Made by a program: the position numbers and the translations under genes. A DNA stretch of 64,000 bases. Origin: Pseudocalidococcus sp964653145. Its GTDB lineage: Bacteria > Cyanobacteriota > Cyanobacteriia > Thermosynechococcales > Thermosynechococcaceae. Positions 62,120-64,000 of the stretch are shown in pieces. The stretch spans positions 32,242 to 96,241 of the forward strand of contig CAZZCG010000012.1 of the NCBI GenBank assembly GCA_964653145.1. Reading direction: 5' to 3'. The notes under the pieces were generated by a model. That model worked only from the letters and a program-made list of their open reading frames with translations. It made no database searches and had not been told where the DNA came from. Every line of letters begins with the position of its first letter. Within the stretch, counting starts at the first letter, position 1.

Positions 62120-63406
62120 ATGTGGGACATTCTCGCCGCCGCTGATCTCCTCTGGCATAGTCAAACCGGACAACCTGCCCTGACCTTACCCGAACCCCAG
62201 AGTTGGCTGGCACCCTTGGATCCGGGCCTGGAGAAAACTACCGAAACCTATGTGGACGGTCTCAACAGTCTCGGATTTTCTCCCCAAACTCAAGGTGTAT
62301 GGCTCCAGGCCGGGGATGAGTTACTGGCCGACCACAATGGGACGACTCCGCTTTCGGCGGCCTCCGTGACCAAAGTTGCCACCAGTTTGGCGGTTTTAGA
62401 CCAGTTCGGCCCCGATCATCAATTCATCACCGAGGTGGCTGCCACTGGCCCCATTGAAAATGGAGTTCTTAGGGGGGATTTGGTGATCATCGGCGGCCAT
62501 GATCCTCTTTTTGTTGGCGAGGAGGGGGCCGTTCTGGGGCAGCGACTAAACCAACTGGGAATTGGTGCGGTTCAGGGGAATTTGGTTATTGTTGGCCCCT
62601 TTGTGATGGACTTTGAAACTGATCCCCTAGCTGCGGGAGTCGCTCTGCGTCAATCCCTGGATGCTCGTCAATGGCCGCCCCATTTGCGCCAGGCCGCGGC
62701 CCAGGCTAAACCCCCTTTACCAAAGCCAGAATTGGTGATCAACGGTACGGTTGTGGTTCAACCCCAGGCCCCGTCAGGAATTCGGCCACTTCTGAGCCAT
62801 AAGTCTTTGCCCTTGATTGAAATTGTTCGACTAATGAATATTTATAGTAACAACATTATTGCCGATGAACTGGCGAATCTGGTGGGGGGTGGGCCCGAAG
62901 TCGCACGCCGGTCACGGGAACTGGCAAACTTGGCACCCACAGATATTCAACTGATCAATGGTTCTGGCCTAGGGGTGGAAAATCGGGTGTCTCCGCGGGG
63001 GGCCTGCGGTCTGATTCAACGTCTCCAGGCCTGGTTAGAACCCCAGAAATTGACCATCGCGGATATTTTTCCCATGGCTGGGCGGGATGCTGGCACTGTG
63101 GAATATCGGCGTTTACCCCCAGCTACCCTTGTGAAAACTGGGACCCTGTGGAATGTGAGTGCCCTCGTTGGTGTGGTTCCGACTCAAAAATACGGCACCG
63201 TTTGCTTCGCCCTGATTAATAATTCCACGGTGGACTATGTTGAGGGGTTTCGGGCGCAACAGGATCGCTTTGTCCAGGCCCTGAGTCAACAACTGCAGCC
63301 GGCCCAAGAATTACCCCGCGAGTTTCAAGGCAAAGCCCAATACCCGCAACTCGGCGATCCCCAACGTCAACCCCCGGTTTCTGCCCAGCAAATTCCCAGA
63401 CCCTAG
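62120..63406 (+). CDS. D-alanyl-D-alanine carboxypeptidase/endopeptidase (S13, PBP4-like)
   Basis: 428 residues. Serine peptidase S13: nucleophile motif SVTK in PLSAASVTKVATSLAVLDQF, then YSNNIIADELANL (SxN), and VKTGTLWNVSALVG (KTG). It trims or opens peptidoglycan cross-links in the periplasm. The N-terminus lacks a clear signal peptide (MWDILAAADLLWHSQTGQPA); the true start could differ. The C-terminal 30 residues are proline-rich. Its stop overlaps that of the convergent cyclic-nucleotide-binding gene by 4 bases. Confidence 0.9.
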   Translation: MWDILAAADLLWHSQTGQPALTLPEPQSWLAPLDPGLEKTTETYVDGLNSLGFSPQTQGVWLQAGDELLADHNGTTPLSAASVTKVATSLAVLDQFGPDHQFITEVAATGPIENGVLRGDLVIIGGHDPLFVGEEGAVLGQRLNQLGIGAVQGNLVIVGPFVMDFETDPLAAGVALRQSLDARQWPPHLRQAAAQAKPPLPKPELVINGTVVVQPQAPSGIRPLLSHKSLPLIEIVRLMNIYSNNIIADELANLVGGGPEVARRSRELANLAPTDIQLINGSGLGVENRVSPRGACGLIQRLQAWLEPQKLTIADIFPMAGRDAGTVEYRRLPPATLVKTGTLWNVSALVGVVPTQKYGTVCFALINNSTVDYVEGFRAQQDRFVQALSQQLQPAQELPREFQGKAQYPQLGDPQRQPPVSAQQIPRP

Positions 63407-64000
63407 CTTTCCAGATTGAGCAATGTCCGCAGCCGTTGGCGAATCCATAGTAACGGCGGAATACTCGACTCCAACTTTCCATTGGCATCCATCAGGCCCA
63501 AATCCATTAACACCTGTTGCCGCTCCGATAATTCCTTGGCAATTTCGTCGGCGAGATTTGGATAGGCTTTGAGGAGCTTTTGTAAAACCTGCCGATCCAC
63601 CACAAATAGGGTTGTATCTTCCAAACACCGCACTGTGGCTGTTCGCGGCATTCCGGTCAACAACGACATTTCCCCAAAGAAGTCCCCCCGCTCCAACACC
63701 GCCAACACCTGATCCAATTGCTCGGAACGGACTTCGACTGAGCCGGAGAGAATGATGTAAAAGGTATCCCCCTCCTCCTGTTCTCGACAAATCACTCGGT
63801 TATAGGGAAAAAACTGCCGATAGCCCAATTCAATTAACGTCCGCAACTCGACTTCTGAACAGGAGGAAAAATAACTCACACTCCGCAACAGATCCTTCAG
63901 GGGGCGCATTGAGTTGGGGAGAGACCGGCGGCTTGGTTTCCGCTCAGGGGTGGAATCAGGGGGGGGCAGGGGGGCCTGGGTTAAGACAGTCTGGGGTAAA
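63403..64000 (-). CDS. cyclic nucleotide-binding domain, C-terminus of a larger protein (5' part outside window)
   Basis: The frame stays open from the window end with no stop; an ATG at 63909 is probably internal. Upstream of it is a proline/serine-rich linker (APLPPPDSTPERKPSRRSLP). The domain itself has YNRVICREQEEGDTFYIILS, then GDFFGEMSLLTGMPRTATVR (phosphate-binding cassette with Glu and Arg), and ends in a helix LADEIAKELSERQQVLMDLG. This cassette with this tail is typical of the end of cyanobacterial MscS-like channels gated by cyclic nucleotides; other hosts of the domain are possible. Confidence 0.82.
   Translation of the reverse strand, partial: LPQTVLTQAPLPPPDSTPERKPSRRSLPNSMRPLKDLLRSVSYFSSCSEVELRTLIELGYRQFFPYNRVICREQEEGDTFYIILSGSVEVRSEQLDQVLAVLERGDFFGEMSLLTGMPRTATVRCLEDTTLFVVDRQVLQKLLKAYPNLADEIAKELSERQQVLMDLGLMDANGKLESSIPPLLWIRQRLRTLLNLES

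Overview
The window is cyanobacterial chromosomal DNA. Markers for this are pcyA (phycobilin synthesis), a gamma-tocopherol methyltransferase, a DUF92/VTE6-type protein, urtE, a kinase-free KdpD, an FHA-fused class A penicillin-binding protein and many small proteins typical of cyanobacteria. The sequence is full of CCAGGCC/GGCCTGG and of the 10-bp palindrome CCAGGCCTGG. The common cyanobacterial HIP1 octamer is not conspicuous. The gene set and moderate GC suggest a unicellular lineage near Thermosynechococcus or Synechococcus PCC 6312; this placement is inference.

Layout. 1-3300: the ancestral yidC - PH protein - rnpA - rpmH cluster (minus strand) faces dnaA. Downstream of dnaA is a textbook replication origin with nine DnaA boxes and a DnaA-trio tract. 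3680-12650: a solitary urtE, then a high-affinity potassium (kdp) operon on the minus strand, diverging from a histidine kinase/NarL-type regulator pair. 12676-23435: DUF92, VOC, Uma2, an orphan OppC-like permease, tsaB, a candidate 6S RNA, two metallophosphoesterases, a Nudix hydrolase, an SbmA/BacA-like ABC exporter and rbfA. 23677-31384: uvrC, a zinc ribbon, pcyA, ssb, tocopherol methyltransferase, DUF1995, Hpt and murA. 31385-32172 is a long non-coding stretch with a CRP-like palindrome. 32173-39788: tyrA-cobQ, a kinase-TIR-AAA fusion, PhzF, NADAR and a CCA-adding enzyme family member. 39804-49092: FHA-PBP1, small secreted or membrane proteins, an M1 aminopeptidase with HEAT repeats, a small gene pair, and an MscS-type channel gene broken by a perfect 319-bp tandem duplication. 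49143-58496: DUF3386, trmB, the outer-membrane operon bamA-lpxC-fabZ-lpxA-lpxB, an sbcD-like nuclease and tlyA. 58868-64000: UDP-glucose dehydrogenase, ammonium transporter, a D-Ala-D-Ala carboxypeptidase, and the C-terminus of a cyclic-nucleotide-binding protein that runs off the window.

Most noteworthy: the origin architecture; the exact in-frame repair of the MscS gene if the 319-bp duplication collapses; the kinase-TIR-AAA fusion near a NADAR gene; the kdp locus, where a kinase-free KdpD sits beside a NarL-type two-component pair and a 7-bp inverted repeat; and the iterated CCAGGCCTGG palindrome.
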